In this document: positions 1 to 9,136 of the stretch, in pieces
Position numbering within the stretch: position 1 is the stretch's first letter
Layout: each line of letters opens with the position of its first letter
NCBI RefSeq assembly: GCF_035953295.1
Contig: NZ_CP108370.1
Coordinates: 3,873,001 to 3,937,000 of the forward strand
Origin: Streptomyces sp. NBC_01335
Lineage (GTDB): Bacteria > Actinomycetota > Actinomycetes > Streptomycetales > Streptomycetaceae
Length of the DNA stretch: 64,000 nucleotides
Direction: 5' to 3'
Translations under genes and position numbers: made by a program
Notes under the pieces: generated by a model
Database searches by the model: none
What the model was told of the DNA's origin: nothing
Seen by the model: only the letters and a program-made list of their open reading frames with translations

Positions 1-111
1 TCGATACGTGCACGCCCGTTACGAGTGCGTCACCGGAGAGGCTCTGACCGGTTTCCGGCGCAGCTCAGAGGGGCATCCCCTTCGTGGCGTGGGGCAAAGG
101 AGGTCTCGGGG

Positions 112-654
112 GTGACGTTGGTGGTGGCACAAGAAGTGCCCACGTCGTCGAGCATGGCCGTTCCTCACGGCCCTGCGGGCGTGAGGCAGGCGCGGCACCG
201 TATGCGCGCGCAACTGCGGGACAACGGGGTCTCGGACACGGTCGTCGACGACGCGGTCCTGATCCTTTCCGAACTCCTCAGCAACGCCTGCCGGCACGGC
301 AGGCCACTGGGGCAGCACGTGGACGTCGGTGACGGCGACGTCCGCGCCGCGTGGCACGTGGACCGCCGGGGCGGCCTGACCGTGGAGGTCACCGACGGAG
401 GCGGGCCGACGCGGCCCATCCCCTCCACCCCCTCGGTGACGGCCCGGGGCGGACGCGGGCTGAACATCATCAGTGCCCTCTCCGAGAAGTGGGGCGTCAG
501 GGACGACGCCCCGGGCGAGGTCACGGTCTGGGCGCTGGTGGCGGCGGAGGAACGGTTCGACGGACTGGCGGGGCTCGACGGCCTCCCGGGGTTCCCCGCG
601 CTGCCGGGATTCGAGGGTTTCGAGGGACTGGACCTCGACGGGCTGACGGCCTGA
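112..654 (+). CDS. HATPase (anti-sigma-factor-type) ATP-binding protein
   Basis: Small cytosolic protein of 180 aa made of a single GHKL ATPase domain, the fold of anti-sigma regulatory kinases. The N box is seen as ELLSNACRHG (residues 54-63, Glu54 and Asn58), the G1 box as VTDGGG (about 93-98) and a glycine-rich RGGRGLNII at 112-120. Family members bind ATP-Mg and phosphorylate an anti-sigma antagonist or sequester a sigma factor; no partner gene sits next to it, so the target is unknown. The C-terminal 30 residues are a low-complexity Gly/Leu/Phe tail outside the fold. The GTG start is chosen because AAAGGAGG (96-103) lies 8 nt upstream; an in-frame ATG at 25 lacks such a site. Confidence 0.85.
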   Translation: MTLVVAQEVPTSSSMAVPHGPAGVRQARHRMRAQLRDNGVSDTVVDDAVLILSELLSNACRHGRPLGQHVDVGDGDVRAAWHVDRRGGLTVEVTDGGGPTRPIPSTPSVTARGGRGLNIISALSEKWGVRDDAPGEVTVWALVAAEERFDGLAGLDGLPGFPALPGFEGFEGLDLDGLTA

Positions 655-897
655 GAGAGCCGCACACCTGAAAGCCGCACGGCTGACCGCACCAAGGGCC
701 TGACGACAGGTCCGTACGGCATGGCCGGGCACACGCACCGGTGGCAGAGCCGGACGACGGGGTCCGGCACCGAACCACGTACCGGAACCCCGCACCACGA
801 GGGGCGGGGAGGCGCCGGTCGGCGGTCCGGTCCGAAGCGCGGAAGGCACTAGGCTCGCGCCTCAGACCGCACCGTCGCAACCGGGAGAATGCCGACC

Positions 898-1866
898 ATG
901 GCCAAGAAGCGCCCTCAGACGACCAAGGCCGCGAAGCCGCAGGTGAAGGACGGGGAGATCCCCGTCGTCGGGGCCCGCGAGCCCTGCCCCTGCGGTTCGG
1001 GACGCCGGTACAAGGCGTGTCACGGACGCACCGCCGCGCACGCCGTGACCGAGCTGGTCCAGCGCCCGTTCGAGGGGCTGCCCGGGGAGTGCGACTGGGT
1101 CGCGCTGCGCGAACTGGTGCCCGCCGCGACCGTCCCGCTGACGCTGAAGGACGGACTGCCCGAGGGCGTCCCGTCCGTCACGCTCGCGACGGTGCTGCCG
1201 ATGGCCTGGCCGGCGCTGCGCCGCGACGACGGCTCCATCCTGCTCGCCCTGCAGAACGACACCTCCTCCGGTGACCTGAGCCGCGGTCTGGCCGACGCCC
1301 TCCAGCAGGCGCTGGAGGCAGCGCCCGGCACGCCGATCGCCGCCCGCCGGGTCGCCGCGGACGGTCCGCGCCTGCAGGACCTGCTCGCCGCCGACGCGCC
1401 GTTCGAGCCCGTCGTCCACTCGGGCTTCGAGTTCTGGGTGCCGGACGCGGAGAACGCGACGGCCGAGGTGACCGCTTCCCTGGAGCGCGCCAACGAGGCC
1501 GCGATCCCGACCTCGCTGCTCTCCTCCGTCGACGCCGCGTACTGGTGCGAGACCCCGGAGAAGAACCACCTGCGCTGGGTCATGCCGCACGCCGAGGAGA
1601 AACTCCTCGACGCGCTCGCCCGGCTGCACGCCGCCGGCACCTCCTCGCTCGGCGAGGGGACGCGGCTGGTCGGCTCGTTCCGTGCGCACGGTCTCGTCGT
1701 CCCGGTGTGGGACCTGCCGAGCGCCATGACCGCCGAGGAGTGCGAGAAGCCGGCGGCCGAGTTCGCCGAGCGGCTCTCCGGGGCGCTGGCCTCCGACGCC
1801 CCGCTGACCGCCGAGGAGCGCCGGGCGCGGGGCGGGCTCACCAACCGCCAAGTGACGCTCAGCTGA
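898..1866 (+). CDS. SEC-C motif protein (DUF5926-like)
   Basis: Protein of 322 aa with a SEC-C zinc motif near the N-terminus: Cys30-Pro-Cys32, eight residues, Cys41-His42 ([17 protein letters not shown]). SEC-C motifs bind zinc and are known from the SecA tail and from diverse stand-alone proteins; the rest resembles an actinobacterial family of unknown function. The N-terminal 20 residues are Lys-rich ([14 protein letters not shown]), which suggests nucleic-acid contact, but this is inference. ATG 898 is preferred over ATG 889 because GGGAG (883-887) is only one base from 889 and 10 from 898. It appears monocistronic. Confidence 0.8.
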   Translation: MAKKRPQTTKAAKPQVKDGEIPVVGAREPCPCGSGRRYKACHGRTAAHAVTELVQRPFEGLPGECDWVALRELVPAATVPLTLKDGLPEGVPSVTLATVLPMAWPALRRDDGSILLALQNDTSSGDLSRGLADALQQALEAAPGTPIAARRVAADGPRLQDLLAADAPFEPVVHSGFEFWVPDAENATAEVTASLERANEAAIPTSLLSSVDAAYWCETPEKNHLRWVMPHAEEKLLDALARLHAAGTSSLGEGTRLVGSFRAHGLVVPVWDLPSAMTAEECEKPAAEFAERLSGALASDAPLTAEERRARGGLTNRQVTLS

Positions 1867-2724
1867 CAGTGACGAACCGCGGGTCCGACCGGTGACTCGC
1901 GTCACAACAGGACGTGCCGACGAGTAAATCCCCGCCCTCATAGGCGAGATCGAATTTGCGAACGGCAGATCTCTTGTTACGGTTCTGAAAGCCCGGTCGC
2001 TGGTGCATCCCCCGTCGCCAGCGATCGGGCGCCTCAATTCCGGGTAAGGCCCGGCCCGCGGCGAAGCCGTGAGCGGCCCGCCGCCCCGCGCGCACGACGG
2101 CCCCGAGCCCCGCGCACCTGCCGCCCGGCCCCCTGTACGGCGACCGCCCCGACTCCCGTACGACGCGACCGCCCGGCACGTACCGGCACCGCGCTCCTAC
2201 GGTGACCGCACCTCAACCCGCCCCGCCGTCCGGGCTCTTACCGCCCGCACCCCGTGCCCGTATCCCGTCGCACCCCGCATTCCCGCGGCCACGCGAGCCC
2301 CGCCCCGCAGCGGACGGCGGCTCACTCCGCCCACCGCGCACGACAGTTGTGCTCCCGCTGTGCACCCCCTGTGGACCCGCGGGGCGCCCGGGCCTCCCCG
2401 ACAACCACAAAGGGCCGGATACGGACGGAAGTCCGACGCCGCATTGCTTATTCGACAGGCATTCAGGAACGCTGGAGGAAGGCATTCCAGAAAGGCGGTC
2501 AGGTTCGAAATCCGGTCATTGATTCGCATGCGCCTCACCCCTCCCTTCCCGCCCGTGAATCCCTCATTTCCGAAGCCCTGCGGGAATGCACCTGCGCGAA
2601 GCTCTGCGTGATGCTCTGCGCAGGGGGTGGCGGCCAGAACTCCCCCATCGGGAAAATCGCGAAATAGCCGGATCGCCCGGGATTCGCGCTCCGCACGAAC
2701 GACGCGCACCCACCCCGGACGCCC
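1867..2724. other. Long intergenic region with a hairpin; no supported gene
   Basis: 858 bases between the SEC-C gene and the end of the prim-pol gene. The part from about 1915 to 1990 is clearly less GC-rich than its surroundings and is followed by a strong hairpin (1991-2030). From 2440 to 2670 GC is again lower. Open frames occur on both strands, but none has a convincing ribosome-binding site or a recognisable product, so no gene is called. Confidence 0.5.
1991..2030. terminator. Hairpin, terminator-like
   Basis: Arms 1991-2003 and 2018-2030 pair over 13 bp with one G-U wobble around a 14-nt loop. It lies 125 bp after the SEC-C gene, so it could end that transcript, or it could belong to an RNA starting in the AT-richer stretch just upstream. 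There is no T-tract. Confidence 0.45.
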
Positions 2725-3390
2725 TCAGTAGGCCAGCCTGCTCCCGCCGCCCGGCGCACCCGTACTCGCCTCCACGAGCGCGTCCAGGGCCGTGCCGACG
2801 TCCGGCAGCCAGGGCGCGGCGCGCTTCGTCGACGGGGCCCGCTCCCAGCGCACCGGGCCGTCGCCCTTCCCCGCGGGCGGCACCACCAGGTAGCCGCCCT
2901 CCCCGTGGAAGCGCAGCGAACTGGGCACCCACTCCTGGGCGTGCAGCAGCTCGCCCAGGCGCTCCAGGGTGTACGGACGGACCAGCAGCGCCCACCGGGT
3001 CGGTGTCGCGATCACCGGCCCGAGCCGCATGCCCCGCGCGTCCAGCACCGCGAGGGCCTGCGCGCCGCTCTCCGCCGGCAGGCTCACGGCGCACGGCGCA
3101 CGGCCGCCGGTGGCCAGCAGCACCGGTGCGGCGGGGCGCCCGGTCCACCACCAGCGCACCATCCGGGCGTCCGTGGTGGCCGCGAGCAGTCCGGGATCGA
3201 AGGGGTGTGCGCCGGGTACCACGCACTCGGGGTCGGGGCAGGCGCAGCCGCTCCGGGCCGCGGCCAGCCCCACACCGGGGAGTACGGGCCACTGCCAGCC
3301 GGTGGCGCAGGTCAGCGCCGCGTCGAGCCGGGCGGTGCCGTCCCCGCGCCGGAACAGGTTCCCGCGTCGCCTTCCGGGGATCTCGCGCAT
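2725..3390 (-). CDS. Stand-alone bifunctional DNA primase/polymerase (prim-pol) domain protein
   Basis: 221 aa resembling the N-terminal prim-pol domain (AEP superfamily) found in actinobacterial plasmid and integrative-element replication proteins. Visible features are a Cys pair followed by His (CACPDPECVVPGAHP, about 49-63), a conserved-looking stretch with FHGEGGYLVVPP near 160, and a central Trp-rich MVRWWWTGRP. There is no helicase or C-terminal DNA-binding domain, so it is either a domesticated primase or a protein that has lost polymerase activity. Start chosen at ATG 3390, with AAGGA upstream in the divergent spacer; a GTG at 3432 is an alternative. No replication or mobility genes lie next to it. 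Confidence 0.7.
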   Translation of the reverse strand: MREIPGRRRGNLFRRGDGTARLDAALTCATGWQWPVLPGVGLAAARSGCACPDPECVVPGAHPFDPGLLAATTDARMVRWWWTGRPAAPVLLATGGRAPCAVSLPAESGAQALAVLDARGMRLGPVIATPTRWALLVRPYTLERLGELLHAQEWVPSSLRFHGEGGYLVVPPAGKGDGPVRWERAPSTKRAAPWLPDVGTALDALVEASTGAPGGGSRLAY

Positions 3391-4068
3391 GAGCGCTCGT
3401 TCCTTTCCGTTGAACGCCGAGGTCCACGTCACCGCCCGCGCATCGCACTGCCTCGCGTCGGCGACTCTGACTGTGCGTACATCACTGCGTAGAACACTGC
3501 GTGAATCACTGCATGGATCACTGCGTACATCACTGCTGCGTACATCACCGTGCTGCGTGCATCACCGTGCGAGGACGACCGTGCGTGCGTGACTGCGCGT
3601 GCGTTCCCATCGGGCCGCCTCACGGACGCGTGGAGCACCGGACGGAGCCGGGCCGAGCGCGATGGAGCGAAGACGGGTCGAACCGGACCGAGCCTGAGCC
3701 GAACGGCCTTGCGGAGTCGAACTGTCGAGAGCCGGGCCGCGTCGTGCGGCCCAGCCGCGGCGGGACGCGGAACTCATACCTCGCACGTGCCGCCCCGAGC
3801 GAGGTTCCGCTGCTCCTGAGGTCTGTCCCGTGGGCCGGGCGTCACGGACAAGGACGTCCGCTCCCGCCGCCGGGTTCCGGGGCGGCCCCAACTGCATCGC
3901 GCTTCAACGACTACGTACCCCGCACGACCGGAATGACGCTCCACCCCGCACAACACCCCGCAGGACACTGCCCGTCGAGCTCGTCCAGTCGACCGCAAAT
4001 ACCTGTCGCCTGCCCCACTTTTCGGCCAACTTAAGTATCGCGTGGACACCAGGAGCCTCGCAAGGACA
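3391..4068. other. Divergent intergenic region with a 12-bp tandem repeat
   Basis: 678 bases between the prim-pol gene and the phosphatase gene. It carries the 12-bp repeat at 3477-3568; the remainder is GC-rich with many short direct repeats of CGGAGCC/CGAGCC type around 3640-3710. It must hold both promoters, but I cannot place them. Confidence 0.5.
3477..3568. repeat. 12-bp tandem repeat array
   Basis: Five contiguous 12-mers of consensus GTACATCACTGC (3477-3488, 3489-3500, 3501-3512, 3513-3524, 3525-3536), followed after short spacers by two diverged copies at 3540-3551 and 3557-3568. Copies differ by one to three bases. The array sits 87 bp upstream of the prim-pol start. Read on the minus strand, one frame encodes a VMYA/VIHA four-residue repeat. 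Confidence 0.85.
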
Positions 4069-5553
4069 ATGCTGGACATCGCCTTACTTGTACGTGTACA
4101 TGTGGATGCCTTGATAGTGGCGCAGAATGACAGGGGGGTTTGCGATGCTATTCGACGGAACTCGCCGGTCGGAAAGCCGGAGGCCATGAGCGCCCGACAC
4201 CTGCCAAAAGTGGCTGGAATCAATCCAACAGTTTCGGTTTCAACGCACACTCCGGAGCCGCTGACCACCGTGCCGCCCGCGCCGGGCGCCTTCCTCCAGG
4301 ACCGGCTGGCCGGATGGGTCTCGGATCTCACCACCCTCCACGAGCTCACCGAGCGCCTCACCGCGACGCACACGCTCGACAGCGCGCTCCCGGAGCTGCT
4401 GAGCGCCGGAGCCGCCCTCGTCGGAGCGCGCCGCGGCCTCCTGGTCCTCGAACCCGCCGACGGCCGCGGCCCGCGCACCACCATCGGCCTGGGCCTCGGC
4501 CACGCCGACCTCGGCGCCGTCGAGACCGTCCCGCGCGCCGCCACCCCGCACGGCAGGATCATCGACGGACCGCCCGCCACCACCGCCCCGGTGAGCAACC
4601 CGGACCTCCTCGCCGAGGCGGACCTCGACCCCCGGCACCGCGAGGTCGCCGAACGGCTCGGCTACGCCGCCAGCTACGCCCTCCCCCTCGCCACCCGGTC
4701 CGGCGTCCTGCTCGGCGCGGCCGTCTGGTTCTACGACGAACCGGCCGAACCCCTGGAACGGCAGCAGCACCTGGTCGGTCTCTACGGGCGGTACGCCGCC
4801 GAACACCTGGCCCGTCTCCTCGAACTCGAACGCGCCCGGTCCGATCTGGCGGTCGTCGCCGAGGAACTCCTGCCGAGCCGGCTCCCGCGCATCCCCGGTG
4901 TGCGGCTGGCCGCCCGCCACCGCCCCGCACCGGACGGCGGTGGCGACTGGTACGACGCCCTGCCGCTCCCGGACGGCGCGCTCGGCCTCTCGGTGGGCTC
5001 CGCGGGCGGCTCCGGCCCCGGCGCGATGGCCACGATGGGACGGCTCCGCTCGGGGCTGCGCGCGTACGCCGTGATGGAGGGCGAGGACCCCGTCGCCGTC
5101 CTCTCGGACCTGGAACTGCTGCTCCGGCTCACCGAGCCCGCCCGCACCGCGACCGCGCTCTTCGCCTACTGCGAACCGGCGCTGCGCCGGATCGTGCTGG
5201 CCGGGGCCGGACACGCCCCACCGCTCGTGGTCGGCGACCGGCGCACCGCGTTCGTCGAGACCACCGTCTCCGCCCCCCTCGGCATGCTCGCCTGCTGGGA
5301 GGCGCCGAGCGTGGAGTTCACCCCTGAATCGGGGGAAACCGTTCTCCTCTACACCGACGGGCTGCTGCGCCGCACCGGCGACTCGACGGACCGGGCGTTC
5401 TCGCGGCTGCACGCCGCCGCCGCCGGGGTGCCCCGGACCGCCCGCCACGACCCGGAGGCCGTCGCCGACCACGTACTGCGCACCCTGCTGCCCGGGCAGA
5501 CCCCCGCGGACCGCACGGACGACGTGGTCCTCCTCGCGGTGCGCTTCGACTGA
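4069..5553 (+). CDS. GAF - SpoIIE/PP2C-type serine/threonine phosphatase, one metal ligand absent
   Basis: 494 aa. Residues about 80-260 form a GAF-like sensor region and about 265-494 a SpoIIE-family phosphatase domain. GGDWYD (Asp293-Trp-Tyr-Asp296), AGAGHAPPL, LLYTDGLL and the terminal DDVVLL motifs are intact. The usual VGD-x-x-G-H-G motif reads VGSAGGSG, so a metal-binding Asp is replaced by Ser311 and the His is missing. Such phosphatases normally dephosphorylate anti-sigma antagonists and would fit with the HATPase proteins nearby (112-654 and 7255-7812). Activity of this copy is doubtful. ATG 4069 has AAGGA at 4062-4066, very close, and AGGAG at 4051-4055; GTG 4042 is possible. Confidence 0.8.
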   Translation: MLDIALLVRVHVDALIVAQNDRGVCDAIRRNSPVGKPEAMSARHLPKVAGINPTVSVSTHTPEPLTTVPPAPGAFLQDRLAGWVSDLTTLHELTERLTATHTLDSALPELLSAGAALVGARRGLLVLEPADGRGPRTTIGLGLGHADLGAVETVPRAATPHGRIIDGPPATTAPVSNPDLLAEADLDPRHREVAERLGYAASYALPLATRSGVLLGAAVWFYDEPAEPLERQQHLVGLYGRYAAEHLARLLELERARSDLAVVAEELLPSRLPRIPGVRLAARHRPAPDGGGDWYDALPLPDGALGLSVGSAGGSGPGAMATMGRLRSGLRAYAVMEGEDPVAVLSDLELLLRLTEPARTATALFAYCEPALRRIVLAGAGHAPPLVVGDRRTAFVETTVSAPLGMLACWEAPSVEFTPESGETVLLYTDGLLRRTGDSTDRAFSRLHAAAAGVPRTARHDPEAVADHVLRTLLPGQTPADRTDDVVLLAVRFD

Positions 5554-5729
5554 CCGCCGGGCACGGCTTCCACCGGAAGCACTGATTCCACTTCTGGCAT
5601 CCGCGCAGATCAGCCGCGTTGTCCAGGCTCGGCGCGCGCCCCTCGGGTAAGAGGCCCTTCGGCCCTGGGCCCCCTTCCGTACGCCCGTACGATGGTGGGG
5701 CCCAGTGTCGTAGCAAGGAGAGACGAATC

Positions 5730-7217
5730 GTGTCCGACGAGCGCACCCCGGAGACCCCGGAAATCGAAGCGACCGAAGCGGCCGAAGAGACCGAGCCGAT
5801 CAAGACCCGGAAGAACGGCCTGTACCCGGCCGTCTCCGACGAGCTCGCCGACAGCATGAAGTCGGGCTGGGCCGACACTGAGCTGCACGGCCTCGCGCCG
5901 CTGCCGCAGGCCGCCCACACCGCCGACCGCCGCGCCGCGCTCTCCGCGCGCTTCCCGGGCGAGCGCCTCGTCGTCCCCGCGGGCAACCTGAAGACCCGCG
6001 CCAACGACACGGAGTACGCGTTCCGCGCCGCCTCCGAGTACGCCTACCTCACCGGCGACCAGACCCAGGACGGCGTCCTCGTCCTGGAGCCGAAGACCGA
6101 CGGGAGCGGCCACGACGCGACCGTCTACCTGCTGCCGCGCTCCGACCGCGAGAACGGCGAGTTCTGGCTCGACGGCCAGGGCGAGCTGTGGGTCGGCCGC
6201 CGCCACTCCCTCACCGAGGCCGAGCAGGTGCTGGGCATCCCCGCGAAGGACGTCCGCGAGCTCGCCGCCGCGCTGAAGGAGGCCACCGGCCCGGTCCGCG
6301 CCGTCCGGGGCTACGACGCCGGCATCGAGGCGGCCCTGACCGACAAGGTCACCGCCGAGCGCGACGAGGAACTGCGGGTGTACCTCTCCGAGGCGCGCCT
6401 GGTGAAGGACGCCTTCGAGATCGCCGAGCTCCAGAAGGCGTGCGACATCACCGCGCGCGGCTTCGAGGACGTCGTGAAGGTGCTCGACAAGGCCGAGGCG
6501 ACGAGCGAGCGCTACATCGAGGGCACGTTCTTCCTGCGCGCCCGCGTCGAGGGCAACGACATCGGCTACGGCTCCATCTGCGCCGCCGGCCCGCACGCCA
6601 CCACCCTGCACTGGGTCCGCAACGACGGCGCCGTCCGCGCCGGCGAACTGCTGCTGCTCGACGCCGGCGTGGAGACCAACGACCTCTACACCGCCGACGT
6701 GACGCGGACCCTGCCGATCAACGGCACCTTCTCGCCGCTCCAGCGCAAGATCTACGACGCGGTCCACGCGGCGCAGGAGGCGGGCATCGCCGCCGTGAAG
6801 CCCGGCGCCGACTTCCGCGACTTCCACGACGCCGCGCAGCGCGTGCTCGCCGAGCACCTCGTCGCCTGGGGTCTGCTCGGCGACCTCACCGTCGAGAAGG
6901 TCCTGGAGCTGGGCCTCCAGCGCCGCTGGACCCTCCACGGAACCGGCCACATGCTCGGCATGGACGTCCACGACTGCGCCGCCGCGCGCACCGAGACGTA
7001 CGTCAACGGCACGCTGGAGCCGGGCATGTGCCTGACGGTGGAGCCGGGTCTGTACTTCCAGGCCGACGACCTGACCGTGCCGGAGGAGTACCGCGGCATC
7101 GGCGTCCGGATCGAGGACGACATCCTCGTCACCGAGGACGGCAACCGGAACCTCTCCGACAAGCTGCCGCGCAGCTCCGACGAGGTCGAGACCTGGATCG
7201 CCGGCCTCAAGGGCTGA
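5730..7217 (+). CDS. pepP: Xaa-Pro aminopeptidase (M24B, aminopeptidase P type)
   Basis: 495 aa. Removes an N-terminal residue preceding proline; cytosolic, dinuclear-metal enzyme. It has an N-terminal creatinase-like domain (about 60-230) and a C-terminal pita-bread domain (about 240-480). The five metal ligands can be read: Asp311, Asp323, His407 (GTGHMLGMDVHD), Glu438 (VEPGLYF) and Glu462 (RIEDD). The first 25 residues are a Glu/Thr-rich extension. GTG 5730 is supported by AAGGAG at 5715-5720. It converges on the HATPase gene at 7255 with only 37 bp between them. Confidence 0.93.
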   Translation: MSDERTPETPEIEATEAAEETEPIKTRKNGLYPAVSDELADSMKSGWADTELHGLAPLPQAAHTADRRAALSARFPGERLVVPAGNLKTRANDTEYAFRAASEYAYLTGDQTQDGVLVLEPKTDGSGHDATVYLLPRSDRENGEFWLDGQGELWVGRRHSLTEAEQVLGIPAKDVRELAAALKEATGPVRAVRGYDAGIEAALTDKVTAERDEELRVYLSEARLVKDAFEIAELQKACDITARGFEDVVKVLDKAEATSERYIEGTFFLRARVEGNDIGYGSICAAGPHATTLHWVRNDGAVRAGELLLLDAGVETNDLYTADVTRTLPINGTFSPLQRKIYDAVHAAQEAGIAAVKPGADFRDFHDAAQRVLAEHLVAWGLLGDLTVEKVLELGLQRRWTLHGTGHMLGMDVHDCAAARTETYVNGTLEPGMCLTVEPGLYFQADDLTVPEEYRGIGVRIEDDILVTEDGNRNLSDKLPRSSDEVETWIAGLKG

Positions 7218-7254
7218 CGCCCGCCGTACGGAGACCGCGCCGGGGGCGCGCCGC

Positions 7255-7812
7255 TCAGGAAACCATGAGCAGCGCGCCCTCGCGCCATTTCAGAATCTTG
7301 TCGAAGCTCACCACGGTCCCGCGTCCCGGCCGGTTGCCGATGTGGACGTGGTCGGCGAGCTGTTCGATGAGTCCGAGGCCACGGCCGCTCTCGGCCATGT
7401 CCCACGGGTCGGTGGCGCAGTCCGGCATCGTCGCCGGTGCGCCGCGGGTATCGGAAGGATGTGCTGCGGGGCGAAGGGTTCGCCGGGTGGGAAAGCCCGG
7501 TCCGGAGTCCGCGACCTCGATACGGCACGTCTCGCCGTCCAGATACGCGGTGACGCGGTACTGACCGCTGGCGCCCACGTGCCGGTCCTTACCGGCACGG
7601 CCAGGGGCGGTGCCCCCGTGGTCGCCCTCGTCGGCGGCAGGGTCTCCGCCGTGTTCCACGGCGTTGGCGCAGGCCTCGGTGAGCGCCACCGACAGGTCGT
7701 ACGAGATGTCCGGATCCACTCCCGCCGTCTCCATGCTACCGAGGAGAAATCGACGGGCGAGCGGAACGCTCGCGGCTTCGCGCCGCAAATGGAGTGACCA
7801 CCACATGCTCAT
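7255..7812 (-). CDS. HATPase (anti-sigma-factor-type) ATP-binding protein
   Basis: 185-aa single-domain GHKL ATPase. N box ALTEACANAVEHG, G1 box VADSGPGFP, G2 box ESGRGLGLIEQLADHV and a final GTVVSF strand are all present, with a Gly/Asp-rich insert between the N and G1 boxes. It belongs to the family of regulatory kinases abundant in Streptomyces that control sigma factors or developmental switches; the specific target is unknown. The start at 7812 has GGAGG 7 nt upstream (complement of 7820-7824); the next ATG at 7806 is less well spaced. It is divergent from the membrane-protein gene at 8117. Confidence 0.85.
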   Translation of the reverse strand: MSMWWSLHLRREAASVPLARRFLLGSMETAGVDPDISYDLSVALTEACANAVEHGGDPAADEGDHGGTAPGRAGKDRHVGASGQYRVTAYLDGETCRIEVADSGPGFPTRRTLRPAAHPSDTRGAPATMPDCATDPWDMAESGRGLGLIEQLADHVHIGNRPGRGTVVSFDKILKWREGALLMVS

Positions 7813-8116
7813 GCTCCAGCCTCCTGGCTGCGGCTCGACATACCGATACGTATTGCCGTGGAGGGCACCCCGTAAGCACGGTTTCGCCGTGATGGCCCTC
7901 ATTCGGCGGACGCGAATATTCCGCTTGCCGGTGTATACCCGGCCCCTCGGGCCCGGGCCACCGCCGTCACCAGCTACAACGACCGTCACACCCGTCACGT
8001 TCTGCATCCCGCGCAACCGTTCCGCTTCCCGTGCAACGCACCCCGAACCGTATGGAAGATGACCTTCCGGACCTGCCGCCCCACGAGCGGGGGCGCAGTG
8101 CGATGATGGCCCGGCC
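7813..8116. other. Divergent promoter region
   Basis: 304 bases between divergent starts of the HATPase gene and the copper-cluster membrane protein. Apart from the ribosome-binding site of the leftward gene I see no repeat or operator that I can support. Confidence 0.4.
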
Positions 8117-8956
8117 ATGTCTACGCCTGACGCACGGTCCGCCACACGCGCGGGAGCCGGTCTGCGGCTCCTGAGGGCCTCGGTGTTCGCCGCGGTCTGC
8201 GTCGTGCTGTCCGCGGCGGGACATGCCATCGCCTCGGCCTCGGCCGTGCCCTGGTGGGCGCTGCTCTGCGGGTTCCTCCTCGTGCTGGCGGTGGTGACCC
8301 CGCTCGCCGGACGCGAACGCTCGCTGCCGTCGATCGCGGCGGTCCTGGCCGGCGGACAGCTCGCGCTGCACACGCTGTTCGGGCTCGCCCACCCCATGAC
8401 GGCCGCCGCCATGGGGACGGCCCCCGCCTCCGCGGCCCCCGCCCCCGGGGACTCGCCGCTCATCCGGTTCGCCGCCTCGCTGGTCTGCGGGGACACCCCC
8501 GGCTCGATCAGCGCCGCCCAGGCCCACCGCATCGTCACGGAGGCGGGCGTCGACCCGGCGACCGTGACCGGCGCCCACGTCCACCTCGCCGCCGCGGCCT
8601 CCACCGCGTCGGGCGGCGCGGCAGGGCTGCTGCCCGGGCTGCCGATGCTCCTCGGCCACCTGCTCGCCGCGCTCGTCACGGGCTGGCTGCTGCGCAGGGG
8701 CGAGATCGCGCTGTTCGAGCTGGCGCGGCTCTCCGCGCACGGCGGCCGTGAACTCGCCGCCGCCGCACGGCTGCGTTCGCTGCGGGCCGCGCTCGCACTC
8801 GTACGGGTACTGAGCGCGGGGCTCCCGGGCGCTCCGACGGCCGGCCCGCGCCCGGCCCGTACCTCCGTGGACGCCCCGCTCCCGGCCACCGGCGATCCGC
8901 TCCAGCATCTGGTGATCAGGCGCGGGCCTCCCGCCGCGTACGCCCTCGCAGCCTGA
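8117..8956 (+). CDS. Integral membrane protein of unknown function at head of copper gene cluster
   Basis: 279 aa with hydrophobic segments at about 22-42, 45-62, 73-90 and 175-195 separated by an Ala/Pro-rich extracytoplasmic loop that contains Met and His (AHPMTAAAMG, HVHLAA). No domain recognised. It is followed after 180 bp by ycnI and the other copper genes, all on the same strand, so a role in copper or envelope homeostasis is a guess from position. The C-terminal 80 residues are predicted cytosolic and basic. ATG 8117 is the only start giving the first membrane segment. Confidence 0.65.
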   Translation: MSTPDARSATRAGAGLRLLRASVFAAVCVVLSAAGHAIASASAVPWWALLCGFLLVLAVVTPLAGRERSLPSIAAVLAGGQLALHTLFGLAHPMTAAAMGTAPASAAPAPGDSPLIRFAASLVCGDTPGSISAAQAHRIVTEAGVDPATVTGAHVHLAAAASTASGGAAGLLPGLPMLLGHLLAALVTGWLLRRGEIALFELARLSAHGGRELAAAARLRSLRAALALVRVLSAGLPGAPTAGPRPARTSVDAPLPATGDPLQHLVIRRGPPAAYALAA

Positions 8957-8996
8957 CGCGACATCCTTCCTCGTGCCGTACGACTGCCGTGCGACT

Positions 8997-9060
8997 GTCC
9001 TACGACAGTCCCGCCGTACGACAGTCCCGCCGTACGACGGCCCCGCCGTGCGACGGACGG
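8997..9060. repeat. 16-bp tandem repeat, four copies
   Basis: Four adjoining 16-mers, 8997-9012, 9013-9028, 9029-9044 and 9045-9060, with consensus GCCGTACGACAGTCCC; the last copy is the most diverged. Shorter related GCCGTACGACT/GCCGTGCGACT units precede it from 8975. It lies in the spacer upstream of ycnI and may contribute to its leader. Confidence 0.85.
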
Positions 9061-9136
9061 GGGACTGAGGTGTCGCGATGCCGTCGCGCACCCGCGCGCC
9101 GGACCACCTTCTGCGCTCCGTGGAGTGATCACTGCC

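Noticed and set aside
2254..2667. 137-residue plus-strand frame in the long spacer
   Set aside because: No ribosome-binding site or recognisable domain; the minus-strand frame here is equally open.
3429..3638. 69-residue minus-strand frame with VMYA repeats
   Set aside because: The repeat is explained by the 12-bp DNA array; no ribosome-binding site. Kept only as part of a finding.
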